A DNA stretch of 64,000 nucleotides from positions 3,472,001 to 3,536,000 of the forward strand of contig NZ_RBKS01000001.1 of assembly GCF_003634555.1 (NCBI RefSeq). Reading direction: 5' to 3'. A program made the position numbers and the translations under genes. The stretch comes from Frondihabitans australicus (lineage in GTDB: Bacteria; Actinomycetota; Actinomycetes; Actinomycetales; Microbacteriaceae). Below the pieces are notes generated by a model. It had not been told where the DNA came from, ran no database searches, and worked only from the letters and a program-made list of their open reading frames with translations. The stretch's first letter is position 1; each line of letters opens with the position of its first letter. Positions 52,945-61,261 of this stretch are shown in pieces.

Positions 52945-53080
52945 TGCGTATGGGCCGCTGATGCCCGAGATTCCGCGGATCCTGCGCCCGTCATAGTTCG
53001 TAAAGCCGGTGTCGACCGCCGGCGCGGGCGCGACGCGAGAGGGCTTTCCGCCACCCCGCGAGGCCGTTCGGCGGCGCTCG

Positions 53081-54925
53081 TCAGCGACCGGGGATGCGGA
53101 TGCTCCCCGTGTCGGGCGCGACCGGGGAGCCCATCCGGTTGGCGGCCTCCTGCGCCTTGAGGGCTGCCTCTTCGGCCGAGATGGTGTCGGCTGCGGCGTC
53201 CTTCGCATCCTGCGCCGCCGCCTCGTCGAGAGCCGAGCGCGTGCGGAGCGGGGCCGGCCGCAGGAAGAAGCTGAGGATGAACGCGATCACGACGACGGCG
53301 AGCGCGATGGTGAACACCGTGACGCAGGCGTTCGCGAACCCGTCGAGGAACGGCGCCTTGAGAGCCAGGGTCGCCTTGTTGAGGAACGACGTGTCGCCGT
53401 TCAGCGCGTTGCCGAGCGCCGAGAAGTCGCCCGTCGACGCCTTCTTGAGCAGGGCCAGCAGGGTCGCGTTGTTCGGGTCGGAGAGCACCGACGGGTCTTT
53501 GAGCGCCGCCGCCTGGTTCGCCGCGAGCGTCTTGTCTTTGAAGGCGTCGGGGATCGTCGTGCCGAGACGCGAGAACAGCACCGAGAACAACACCGCGGTG
53601 CCGAGGGTTCCGCCGATCTGCCGGAAGAACGTCGACGACGACGTCGCCACGCCGATGTCGCGCGGCCCGACCGAGTTCTGCGACGCGAGCGTGAGCGTCT
53701 GCATCAGCTGACCGAGACCCAGACCGACGAGCACCATGCCGATCGAGAGGTACCACCACGGCTTGTCGTAGGTGAGCTGCGTGAACCAGGCGAAGCCCAG
53801 GATCATGAAGCCGGTGCCGATCGGCGGGAACATCTTGTACTTGCCGGTGCGCGAGATGATCTGGCCCGAGACGATCGACGAGATCATGAGGCCCAGGATC
53901 ATCGGGAGCATCTGGAATCCCGACTCCGTCGGCGTCGACCCGTTCACCAGCTGGAGGTACAGCGGCACGGTCAGCAGGGCGCCAAACATGCCGAAGCCGA
54001 CGAACACTCCGAGGACGGTGGCCATGGAGAACGTGCGGCTGCGGAACAGCTTGAGGGGGATCAGGGCGGCGTCGCCCATCCTGCGCTCGGTGGCAATGAA
54101 CGCGATGATCGCGAGCCCGCCGATGATGTAGCAGGTGAACGCCGCGGCGCTCGCCCAGCCCCACGTGCGGCCCTGTTCGGCCACCAGGAGCAGCGGAGCC
54201 GCCGCCACGATCACGAACACCGCGCCGAACCAGTCGATCACGACATTCGCCTTGCGCTGCTGCCCGGGGATGTGGAGGAACAGCGACACGATCACGAGAG
54301 CGATCACGCCAATCGGCACGTTGAGCAGGAACACCCAGCGCCACCCGGTGATGAAGAGGATCTGGTCGGCTCCTGCGAACAGCCCGCCGATCAGCGGGCC
54401 GATCACGCTCGAGATGCCGAACACGGCGAGGAAGTAGCCCTGGTACTTCGCGCGCTGACGAGGAGCGAGGATGTCGCCCATGATCGTCAGCGGCAGAGCC
54501 ATGAGGCCGCCGGCGCCGAGCCCCTGCAGACCGCGGAACGCCGCCAGCATGTACATCGACGTCGAGAACGACGCCGCGAGCGAGCCGACCAGGAAGATGC
54601 CGATCGCGATGAGGAACAGCGGCCGCCGGCCGAACAGGTCGGAGAGCTTGCCGTAGATCGGCGTCGCGATGGTCGAGCAGATCAGGTACGCGGTCGTCAC
54701 CCAGGCCTGGTGGTCGAGGCCGTGGAGGTCGTCGCCGATCGTGCGGATCGCGGTTCCGACGATGGTCTGGTCGAGCGACGACAGGAACATCCCCGCCATC
54801 AGTCCGAAGATCACGAACAGGATCTGCCGGTGGGTCATCAGGCCCTGCTGCTCGACCGGCGAGGTCGTCGTGTCGACCGTCTCTCCGCGTGCTGAACGGC
54901 TGCGTGCTGAACTGGCGCTGGACAT
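53081..54925 (-). CDS. DHA2-family MFS drug exporter (14 helices)
   Basis: 614 residues with 14 membrane helices and long ends. Family marks: FLSSLDQTIVGTAIRTIG (TM1, motif D), KLSDLFGRRPLFL (motif A), RGLQGLGAGGLMALP (motif B) and AVFGISSVIGPLIGGLF (motif C). Between TM13 and TM14 is an extracytosolic loop with KASTGDFSALGNAL. It expels drugs or other toxic compounds. ATG 54925 has AGAGGTAGACG. A palindrome (54958-54970) sits 33 bases upstream; no TetR gene is adjacent. Confidence 0.92.
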   Translation of the reverse strand: MSSASSARSRSARGETVDTTTSPVEQQGLMTHRQILFVIFGLMAGMFLSSLDQTIVGTAIRTIGDDLHGLDHQAWVTTAYLICSTIATPIYGKLSDLFGRRPLFLIAIGIFLVGSLAASFSTSMYMLAAFRGLQGLGAGGLMALPLTIMGDILAPRQRAKYQGYFLAVFGISSVIGPLIGGLFAGADQILFITGWRWVFLLNVPIGVIALVIVSLFLHIPGQQRKANVVIDWFGAVFVIVAAAPLLLVAEQGRTWGWASAAAFTCYIIGGLAIIAFIATERRMGDAALIPLKLFRSRTFSMATVLGVFVGFGMFGALLTVPLYLQLVNGSTPTESGFQMLPMILGLMISSIVSGQIISRTGKYKMFPPIGTGFMILGFAWFTQLTYDKPWWYLSIGMVLVGLGLGQLMQTLTLASQNSVGPRDIGVATSSSTFFRQIGGTLGTAVLFSVLFSRLGTTIPDAFKDKTLAANQAAALKDPSVLSDPNNATLLALLKKASTGDFSALGNALNGDTSFLNKATLALKAPFLDGFANACVTVFTIALAVVVIAFILSFFLRPAPLRTRSALDEAAAQDAKDAAADTISAEEAALKAQEAANRMGSPVAPDTGSIRIPGR

Positions 54926-54957
54926 CGTCTACCTCTGATCCTGGTGTGAGAGTTGCG

Positions 54958-54970
54958 CGTGAGGCTCACG
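54958..54970. promoter_or_regulatory. Palindrome in the spacer between the MFS and amidase genes
   Basis: CGTGAG-G-CTCACG, perfect 6-base arms, 33 bases upstream of the leftward MFS gene and 85 bases upstream of the rightward amidase gene. A candidate operator for the exporter. Confidence 0.4.
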
Positions 54971-55054
54971 GTACGCGCGAGACTGCGATGTTGTTTTGGT
55001 AGCGTTGCGCCCGGCTTCCGGGGTGATTCCGCTCTCGGGGCGGAGAGGTGTCGG

Positions 55055-56002
55055 ATGAAGCGCAGGGCGTTCCTGGCGGGTGGCGTGGCTGTGGCGGCGA
55101 CGGCTGCGCTCGCGGCGTGCACGGCGGCTTCGGCGGGTTCCGGTGCGTCGAAGGGGGCGGGCGCAGGATCGGCGACTGCCGTCGCGACTCCCGCTGCTCC
55201 TCGCGTCACGTCGCTCTCCTCCACGTCGGGGTCGCTCGTCGGCGGAGAGACCGTGGCCCTCGCCGGCGTCTCGCTCACCGGCGTCACGCGCGTCGTGTTC
55301 AACGGGGTCGACTCGCCGTCGGTCACGGCCGTCTCCGCGACATCGGTGAAGGCCGTCGTGCCGAGCGCCGTGAACTTCCAGCCGTCGTCGGGCGGCGTGG
55401 TCGCGTACAGGGGGACGACCGTGGTCGCCTCGGCTCGCGCACTCACCTACACCTGGGCGCCTCGTACGGGCGTCGACAAGCAGATGCAGTACGCCTTCGC
55501 GCACTGGAACGCGCCCACCTACAACCCCGCCTACCTCAACTTCGACTCGGTCGGCGGCGACTGCCAGAACTTCGTGTCGCAGTCGCTCCTCGCGGGCGGT
55601 CTGCCGAAGTCGTCGTCGTGGTTCTACGACTCGGCCTCGTCGCACTCGTCCTCCTGGGGCTACGCGCCGGCCTTCAACGACCTCGCGCCGTCGCTCGGCT
55701 TCACCCGGCTGACCAGCGCACAGGAGTCGCAGGTGCAGATCGGCGACCTCGCCTACTTCGACTGGAACGGCAACGGGATCCCCGACCACGTGATGATGGT
55801 GAGCGCTGTCTCCGCGGCGGCGACGTCTTCGGGCTCGGGCTCGTCGGCGAGCGGCTCGACGAGCGCAGCGAGTTCGAGCACCATCATCAAGCTCGTCGGC
55901 CACAACCTCGACTACGACTACCGCGACCTCCAGACCACCATCACCAAGGACCACCCCGGCGCCACCGTCTGGTTCTACGCCCTCCCGAAGTCCTTCCGCT
56001 AG
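55055..56002 (+). CDS. Lipoprotein with IPT/TIG domain and Amidase_6 domain
   Basis: 315 residues. MKRRAFLAGGVAVAATAALA is a Tat-like signal ending in a lipobox (LAAC, about 21). An IPT/TIG immunoglobulin-like domain (about 48-130; VTSLSSTSGSLVGGETVALA) is followed by an Amidase_6 domain. That has the catalytic Cys in FDSVGGDCQNFVSQSLL (about 170-184), His in IPDHVMMVSAV (about 248) and IIKLVGHNLDYDYRDL near the end. It likely cleaves an amide bond in the cell wall. GGAGAGG precedes ATG 55055. A Ser/Gly-rich loop interrupts the domain near 262-280. Confidence 0.85.
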   Translation: MKRRAFLAGGVAVAATAALAACTAASAGSGASKGAGAGSATAVATPAAPRVTSLSSTSGSLVGGETVALAGVSLTGVTRVVFNGVDSPSVTAVSATSVKAVVPSAVNFQPSSGGVVAYRGTTVVASARALTYTWAPRTGVDKQMQYAFAHWNAPTYNPAYLNFDSVGGDCQNFVSQSLLAGGLPKSSSWFYDSASSHSSSWGYAPAFNDLAPSLGFTRLTSAQESQVQIGDLAYFDWNGNGIPDHVMMVSAVSAAATSSGSGSSASGSTSAASSSTIIKLVGHNLDYDYRDLQTTITKDHPGATVWFYALPKSFR

Positions 56003-56069
56003 CGCCGAGTGTCCGCATTCGGCGGAATTCGGGGCTGATTCCCGCCATTCCTGGACTCTCAGCGGGCGT

Positions 56070-56594
56070 TTACCGGGCGGGGCGGAGAAGTGCGGGGACG
56101 AGCACCAGGGCCGCCAGGGCGAGGGCCGCGACGGACGCGACGACGGCGAGCCAGACGACGCCCTGTGCCCCGGGCGCCAGCAGGGTGAGCACGGCGAACG
56201 CGATGGCCTGGCAGGCGACCTGCACCGCCACGTAGCGGAGGAGCGGGGCTCGCAGGAGCCGCAGCTGCACCCGCGCCCGCAGCGGAAGCCAGGCGCACAG
56301 GCTGCCGAGCGTGAAGAGCAGGTGCCCGGCCGCGAGGACGACGGCGAACTGCCACGTGTAGCCGCGAGGGCCTGCCACGACGAGCGCGAACGCCCACTGC
56401 AGGGTCAGCAGGGCGACCATCGGCCCGCGCGGCAGGAGCATGGCGCCGAGGATCAGCAGCAGCGACACGACCAGCCAGCCGCTGACTCCGATCGCGACCC
56501 AGGCACCCAGGATCCCGACGACACCCGTCGCCGCGGTGAGGACGAGCGCCGGCATCGTCCGCCCGAGCGCGGGGAACCCGGGGGCGCGGCTCAT
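56070..56594 (-). CDS. Hypothetical membrane protein, last gene of the MoxR operon
   Basis: 174 residues with four or five membrane helices (about 15-60, 62-80, 84-105, 122-145, 150-170). No catalytic motif. ATG 56594 overlaps the DUF58 stop (4 bases), so it is part of the operon. In many MoxR-DUF58 operons this place is held by a large transglutaminase (TgpA); this small protein aligns in position only. Confidence 0.7.
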   Translation of the reverse strand: MSRAPGFPALGRTMPALVLTAATGVVGILGAWVAIGVSGWLVVSLLLILGAMLLPRGPMVALLTLQWAFALVVAGPRGYTWQFAVVLAAGHLLFTLGSLCAWLPLRARVQLRLLRAPLLRYVAVQVACQAIAFAVLTLLAPGAQGVVWLAVVASVAALALAALVLVPALLRPAR

Positions 56595-57952
56595 CGCACC
56601 CTCCTGGGTCGGCTCAGCATGCGCAGCTGCACGCTCGCCGGCATCGACGAGGGGCCCGTGCCGCCCTTCAGCGGCTGCCAGCGCACCGGCTCGACGCCCG
56701 AGGCGACCATGCCGTCGATCCGATCGTTCCGCTCGACCATGATCAGGCTGTAGGCGGCGCGTTCCTCGTGGGTGAGGCGCCGCACGTCGGGCTCCGGCAG
56801 GGTGTCGACGGCGATCACCCGGTGCCCGGTCGAGGCCCAGGAGATGGCCATGGTCGCGGCGGGGTCGTCGAGGAAGGTCGACAGGACGATCACGAGCGAG
56901 GACGCGGGCACGAGCGGGGTTCGCGCGTTGCGCACGGGCTCGCCGGTCGGCGCCGCGAGGGCGATCGTGGACTGCAGGCGCTCGAGGTGCCGGGTGCTCC
57001 CGCCGGGCTCGACGGAGCGGGCAGTCCCCGCGAGGTCGCGCAGGCCGACCCGGTCGCCGGCCGCGATGTACGCGGCGGCGAGCGACGACGCGGCCTCGCG
57101 GCCGAGGTCGAGGGAGGTCGCGTCGGCCGTGGCGCCGCGCGCTCCCGACCAGAGCGAGACGTCGGGGCCGAGCTCGTCGCGATCGTCGAGCACGAGCATG
57201 ACGATGGCGTCGGCGGTCGAGAAGCTGCGGCGCACGTAGAGCTCGCCGGGCCGCTGGGAACGCCTCGCGGTCGCCTTCCAGTCGATCCGGCGGAGCCGGT
57301 CGCCCGGGGCGAAGAGCGCGATGTCGCGGAACTCACCGCCGTCACCCGGGGTCGCCGACGAGTGTGCGCCGGTGATGCCGACGACCCGGTGCGGCAGCGG
57401 GAGGCTCTCCATGCGCAGCCGCGGCGGCGGGATCAGCCGTCGGCTCGCGGGGCCGGGGTCGGGCGACGTGAGGGCGGTGCCGCGGGCGCCGAGCAGCGAG
57501 TAGTGCAGGCGGACTATCTCTTGCGGGCCGGAGTGGGTGACCGGGATCCTGCCGCCCACACCCGCCCTGGCCGTCTCGGCGTCGACGGCGAAGCGGTGCG
57601 TGAGGTTGTCGGCCGAGACCAGTTGCACGGCGACGCCGTCGACGGCGTCGGGCAGGTCGAAGGTGATGCGGTACCCGACGCCGGTGGCGTCGTCGTCGGG
57701 GGCCAGGCGCGTGCCGACCGTCACCTCGGCGTCGCGCCGGGGCCGCCGGTCGAGGCCCAGAGCGATGCCCAGGATCGCCGGGAGCGCGAGCAGGGCGAAC
57801 TCCGCGCGGCCCGAGACGAGCGCCACCCCGAGCAGCAGCGCGACTCCGGCCCCGCTGAACGCCACGGGCGGAGTCACCGACCAGCGTGGGCGCTCGCGCG
57901 TGGTGTCGGCAGGCGGGGCGGGCGGGCCGGCGTCGGGGGGTGGGGGTGTCAC
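56591..57952 (-). CDS. DUF58-domain protein
   Basis: 453 residues: two N-terminal membrane helices (about 30-65), then a beta-domain and a von Willebrand-like DUF58 region with the signature FRDIALFAPGDRLRRIDWKA (about 208-227) and the MIDAS-like strand AIVMLVLDDRDELG. DUF58 proteins are thought to be clients or adaptors of MoxR ATPases. GTG 57952 overlaps the moxR stop (GTGA). Confidence 0.9.
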   Translation of the reverse strand: MTPPPPDAGPPAPPADTTRERPRWSVTPPVAFSGAGVALLLGVALVSGRAEFALLALPAILGIALGLDRRPRRDAEVTVGTRLAPDDDATGVGYRITFDLPDAVDGVAVQLVSADNLTHRFAVDAETARAGVGGRIPVTHSGPQEIVRLHYSLLGARGTALTSPDPGPASRRLIPPPRLRMESLPLPHRVVGITGAHSSATPGDGGEFRDIALFAPGDRLRRIDWKATARRSQRPGELYVRRSFSTADAIVMLVLDDRDELGPDVSLWSGARGATADATSLDLGREAASSLAAAYIAAGDRVGLRDLAGTARSVEPGGSTRHLERLQSTIALAAPTGEPVRNARTPLVPASSLVIVLSTFLDDPAATMAISWASTGHRVIAVDTLPEPDVRRLTHEERAAYSLIMVERNDRIDGMVASGVEPVRWQPLKGGTGPSSMPASVQLRMLSRPRRVR

Positions 57953-59010
57953 GCGGGCTCCTGCGACCCGGTCGAGAGCGCCCCGCCGACGGACGGCGCG
58001 GCCGCCTGCGAGCCGGCACCGCGAGCCCCGACCGCGGGCGGGCCGGCGACCTGGGCGACGATGCCGGTGACGACGGCGGCCGCGTCGACGCCGTTCGCCC
58101 AGGCCTGCGGCGTCAGAGAGATGCGGTGGGCGAGGACGGGGACGGCGGCGGCCTTGACGTCTTCCGGGGCGACGAAGTCGCGGCCCTCCATGACCGCGCG
58201 GGCGCGGCCGACGAGCATGAGGCCCTGGGCGCCGCGCGGCGAGGCGCCGACCTGCACGTCGCGGTGCGTCCGGGTGCCGTTGACGAGGTCGACGCAGTAC
58301 AGAGCGATGTCGGGGTCGACGTGCACGCTCTCGACGGTCGCCTGCATCGAGCGGAGGGTCTCGGGCGTGATGACGGCCTCGACGCTGGCGACCTCGCGCT
58401 GCCGGGCGACGCGGTTCAGGAGCACGCGCTGCTCGCTCTCGCGGCTCGGGTAGCCGACCGACAGGCGCACCATGAAGCGGTCGAGCTGCGCCTCGGGCAG
58501 CGCGTAGGTGCCCTCGTACTCGATCGGGTTCGACGTCGCTATGACGTGGAACGGGCTCGGCAGCGGGAAGCTCTGCCCCTCGACCGTCACCTGCCCCTCC
58601 GCCATCGCCTCGAGGAGCGCAGACTGCGTCTTCGGCGACGTGCGGTTGATCTCGTCGGCCAGGAAGAGCCCGGTGAAGACCGGGCCGGGCCGGAACACGA
58701 ACTCAGCCTCGGCCGGGGCGTAGAGGAACGAGCCGGTGATGTCGGCGGGCAGCAGGTCGGGCGTGCACTGCAGGCGACGGAAGTCGAGGCCGGTCGCCTC
58801 GGCGATGCTGCGTGCGGCGAGCGTTTTGCCGAGACCCGGGACGTCCTCGAAGAGCACGTGACCGCCGGCCAGGATGCTCGCCAGGGCCAGCTCGAGCGGC
58901 TCGCGCATTCCGACGACGACGCTGCCGACCTGCTCGAGGATCGCGGCGGACAGTCGCGAGACGTCGCCGATCGAGAGGGCGGGCTCGGTGGAGGGGGTGG
59001 ACGTCGTCAC
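57949..59010 (-). CDS. moxR: MoxR-family AAA+ ATPase
   Basis: 353 residues. AAA+ core: Walker A EDVPGLGKTLAARSIA (about 58), FLYAPAEAEFVFRPGPVFTG, Walker B LFLADEINRTSP (about 118-129), sensor HVIATSNPIEYEGTYALPEA and a C-terminal helical lid. A chaperone-like ATPase that matures or inserts metal cofactors in partner proteins. GTG 59010 and its own stop both overlap neighbours by 4 bases. The C-terminal 40 residues are Ala/Gly-rich. Confidence 0.94.
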   Translation of the reverse strand: MTTSTPSTEPALSIGDVSRLSAAILEQVGSVVVGMREPLELALASILAGGHVLFEDVPGLGKTLAARSIAEATGLDFRRLQCTPDLLPADITGSFLYAPAEAEFVFRPGPVFTGLFLADEINRTSPKTQSALLEAMAEGQVTVEGQSFPLPSPFHVIATSNPIEYEGTYALPEAQLDRFMVRLSVGYPSRESEQRVLLNRVARQREVASVEAVITPETLRSMQATVESVHVDPDIALYCVDLVNGTRTHRDVQVGASPRGAQGLMLVGRARAVMEGRDFVAPEDVKAAAVPVLAHRISLTPQAWANGVDAAAVVTGIVAQVAGPPAVGARGAGSQAAAPSVGGALSTGSQEPA

Positions 59011-59549
59011 GGGCGGAAGTGCCTCTCGGTGCTGGTGCCGGCGTGTCCGCCGGGCGCGGACGGGCTGCCGAGCCGCTCGAGGGCGGTCAGGCAGCGCGTG
59101 AAGGTGGACAGGTTCAGATTGTTCTGAGACGGCGTGAGCAGGATCCGCACCACACCCGGCGCGAGATACCTCTCGACGGCCTCCCGGTCGGCGGGGTCGT
59201 ACAGGTCGAGGCCGTAGAGGAAGAGGAGTCGGTGCCGTGTCGCCTCGCGGACCCGGGCGAGCGACTGCCCGCCGACGCCGCCGCGCGTCTTCATCGACCA
59301 GCTCAGCGTCTCGAGGTCGCGCCGAGCGCCGGGCGTGCGGCGAGCGGGAGGCTTCGGCCAGTCGATCTTCTCGCCCTCCTGCACGGCGATCCAGGTGGCG
59401 CCGACCGCGGCGAAAGCGACGGCCACGAGGGCCGACTGCGGGATTCCGAGGCCGAAGTACCAGACCACCCCGCCGATGACGACGGCGAAGACGATCACCG
59501 CGACGGAGAGCCGGCGCAGCGGGGGAGCGAAGAACCGCACGCCCTTCAC
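59007..59549 (-). CDS. Membrane-anchored protein of the MoxR operon
   Basis: 180 residues; a paired membrane hairpin (about 12-48: VAVIVFAVVIGGVVWYFG, then ALVAVAFAAVGATWIAV) and a cytosolic domain with REATRHRLLFLYGLDLYDP and VRILLTPSQNNLNLSTF. No named family. GTG 59549 overlaps the DUF4129 stop and its own stop overlaps moxR, so it is translated in series with them. Confidence 0.8.
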   Translation of the reverse strand: MKGVRFFAPPLRRLSVAVIVFAVVIGGVVWYFGLGIPQSALVAVAFAAVGATWIAVQEGEKIDWPKPPARRTPGARRDLETLSWSMKTRGGVGGQSLARVREATRHRLLFLYGLDLYDPADREAVERYLAPGVVRILLTPSQNNLNLSTFTRCLTALERLGSPSAPGGHAGTSTERHFRP

Positions 59550-60268
59550 GACGTGGCCGCCCATTGCCGCTGCAGCGTGAGGAGGGCGGAGCGCGCCGTG
59601 TCGACGTCGTCGTCCGTGGCGACGTGGTCGCCGAACCGAACACCGAGATAGAGGCGCCGGAGCTCGGCGAGAGCCGCCGGGTCGACGTCGACGCGCCGGA
59701 GGATCCTCGTCGTGAACTCCGTCGGCGTCTCGGCGCTCTGGCGCTGGAAGCCCGCGTCCTCCGCAGCCTCCTGCAGGCCGAGCCACGCCTCGACGATCGC
59801 GTCGGTCGGCCGACGACCACCGTCGAGCGCATCGAGCGCTCGCTCGAGGCCGCGCCGCAGGTAGGGCATACTCGTCTCGATCGAGGGGTCGTCGGGGAGG
59901 CTCTCGAGGTCGGGCACGGCCTGGAGCTCGCCGCCCGTCCCGTCCGGCCGGCGACGCCGGTTCAGCAGCCAGCGCACGACGAAATAGGCGATCGCCGCCA
60001 GGAGGACGACGCCGAGCACGATCGCGATCCAGCCCAGGTTCGGCACGTGCACCGCGGTGACCGGGGGCTTCGGCGTCGGGGTGCCTGACCCCTGCGGCAT
60101 CGGCGTGCTCGTGATCACCGCCCTGGTGGGGTGGAAACCCGGAAGCCAGCGCGGCCCGGTGAAGTTCAGGGAGCCGCCGACGGCGGCACCGACGGCGATG
60201 AGCACGCCCAGACCGCCGGCCACGAGCACCGCGACCGGCGCTCGCCGCTCGGTCGTGGGCTCCGCCAT
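59546..60268 (-). CDS. DUF4129-domain protein, first gene of the MoxR operon
   Basis: 240 residues: signal/first helix (about 11-30), a short outside segment, a second helix (about 82-105), then a C-terminal DUF4129 region with DPSIETSMPYLRRGLERALDAL and TPTEFTTRILRRVDVDP (the conserved 'TPxEF' motif). The family normally sits beside transglutaminase and MoxR genes. ATG 60268 is 7 bases after TAGCGT (60276-60281), a leaderless start for the whole five-gene operon. Confidence 0.85.
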   Translation of the reverse strand: MAEPTTERRAPVAVLVAGGLGVLIAVGAAVGGSLNFTGPRWLPGFHPTRAVITSTPMPQGSGTPTPKPPVTAVHVPNLGWIAIVLGVVLLAAIAYFVVRWLLNRRRRPDGTGGELQAVPDLESLPDDPSIETSMPYLRRGLERALDALDGGRRPTDAIVEAWLGLQEAAEDAGFQRQSAETPTEFTTRILRRVDVDPAALAELRRLYLGVRFGDHVATDDDVDTARSALLTLQRQWAATS

Positions 60269-60376
60269 TCCCGAAACGCTACCCGACGGGGCTGTGGCGA
60301 CCGTCGCGCGCGGCGGTCACCTGTGGAGAACTCGAACGATGCACACGACCCAGACGGATCGGATGACGAGGACGGC

Positions 60377-61213
60377 TCAGACGGCCGCAGGCACGCCGGC
60401 CCGCAGGGGAGCCGTGGAGGACGCGGTGATGCCGAGGCCGTCGAGCGCCTTCTCGAAGATCCGGAGACCTTTCATGCCGGGCAGGCCGGCGATGTTGGCG
60501 TCGAGCTTCTGGATCTCCTTGCGACCCTCGGGGCCCGACATGATCTGGTTGAAGACGAACTGGACGTCCTCGCGCTCGCTGATGCTCGAGCCGACGGGCG
60601 CCCAGAATTTCGAGAGCAGGAGTCGGGTGAGCTTCTGTGCGCGGGTGCTCTTGAGCAGGCGCTCGCGGGCCTGCGACACGTAGAAGGCGACGTGACGCGT
60701 CTCCTGCTTCGCGATGCGGCGCAGGAGCTCGCCCAGCACCGGATCGGTCTCGAGGTCGGCCATGCGCTTGTACGCGCTCACGGCGGACCACTCGTTCGCC
60801 GCACCCCACGACATGTGCACGGCAACGAAGTCGCTGCCGACGATCTTGCCGAGCATGGACTGCTTGATCGGGTCGAGGCGGTCGCGCCAGCCGAGCTTGA
60901 GGCGGGAAGCCCGGAGGGCGTCGTAGTCGACGGTGATGCCGTGGACGTCGAGGACGGCGCCGAGAGCCTCGCCGTGCCAGAACTCCTCGCGGTTCCACAT
61001 CGTCATGAACGTGGAGATGTCGCCCTCCTTGTGCGAGGGCGTGGTGAGGAGGTCACGGGTGTAGCAGACGGTGTGGTACTCGACGTCGCACATGTACCGG
61101 AGCACACGGAGCGACTCGGGTGAGAGCGGGTTCTGCCGGAAGTGATCGAGATCGAGGTCGTCCCAGCCGAGGCGCTCTGAGCCGGCGGCGTACTTGTCGA
61201 TGTCGAATGCCAT
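60377..61213 (-). CDS. Ferritin-like diiron protein (putative acyl-modifying oxygenase)
   Basis: 278 residues, all helical, with a complete diiron ligand set in the order of acyl-ACP-desaturase-like proteins: CDVEYHTVCY (about 45), NREEFWHGEALG (about 74-85, ExxH), GAANEWSAVSAY (about 136) and KQETRHVAFYV (about 167, ExxRH). No signal or membrane segment. It follows the acyl reductase-HAD gene by 48 bases, with a dyad in the gap. A paralogue (63607) lies at the other end of the cluster. It could oxidise or desaturate a fatty acyl or aldehyde group. The class is sure, the reaction unproven. Confidence 0.8.
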   Translation of the reverse strand: MAFDIDKYAAGSERLGWDDLDLDHFRQNPLSPESLRVLRYMCDVEYHTVCYTRDLLTTPSHKEGDISTFMTMWNREEFWHGEALGAVLDVHGITVDYDALRASRLKLGWRDRLDPIKQSMLGKIVGSDFVAVHMSWGAANEWSAVSAYKRMADLETDPVLGELLRRIAKQETRHVAFYVSQARERLLKSTRAQKLTRLLLSKFWAPVGSSISEREDVQFVFNQIMSGPEGRKEIQKLDANIAGLPGMKGLRIFEKALDGLGITASSTAPLRAGVPAAV

Positions 61214-61226
61214 TGCATACCGGAGG

Positions 61227-61241
61227 CGGCATATATTGCCG
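61227..61241. promoter_or_regulatory. Dyad just upstream of the ferritin-like gene
   Basis: CGGCA-TATAT-TGCCG, 14 bases before ATG 61213 in the 48-base gap after the reductase gene. GGAAGGAG near 61252-61259 is too far from the start to be its ribosome site. The dyad may be an operator or may limit translation. Confidence 0.35.
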
Positions 61242-61261
61242 ACTCCTGCTCCTTCCGGGTT

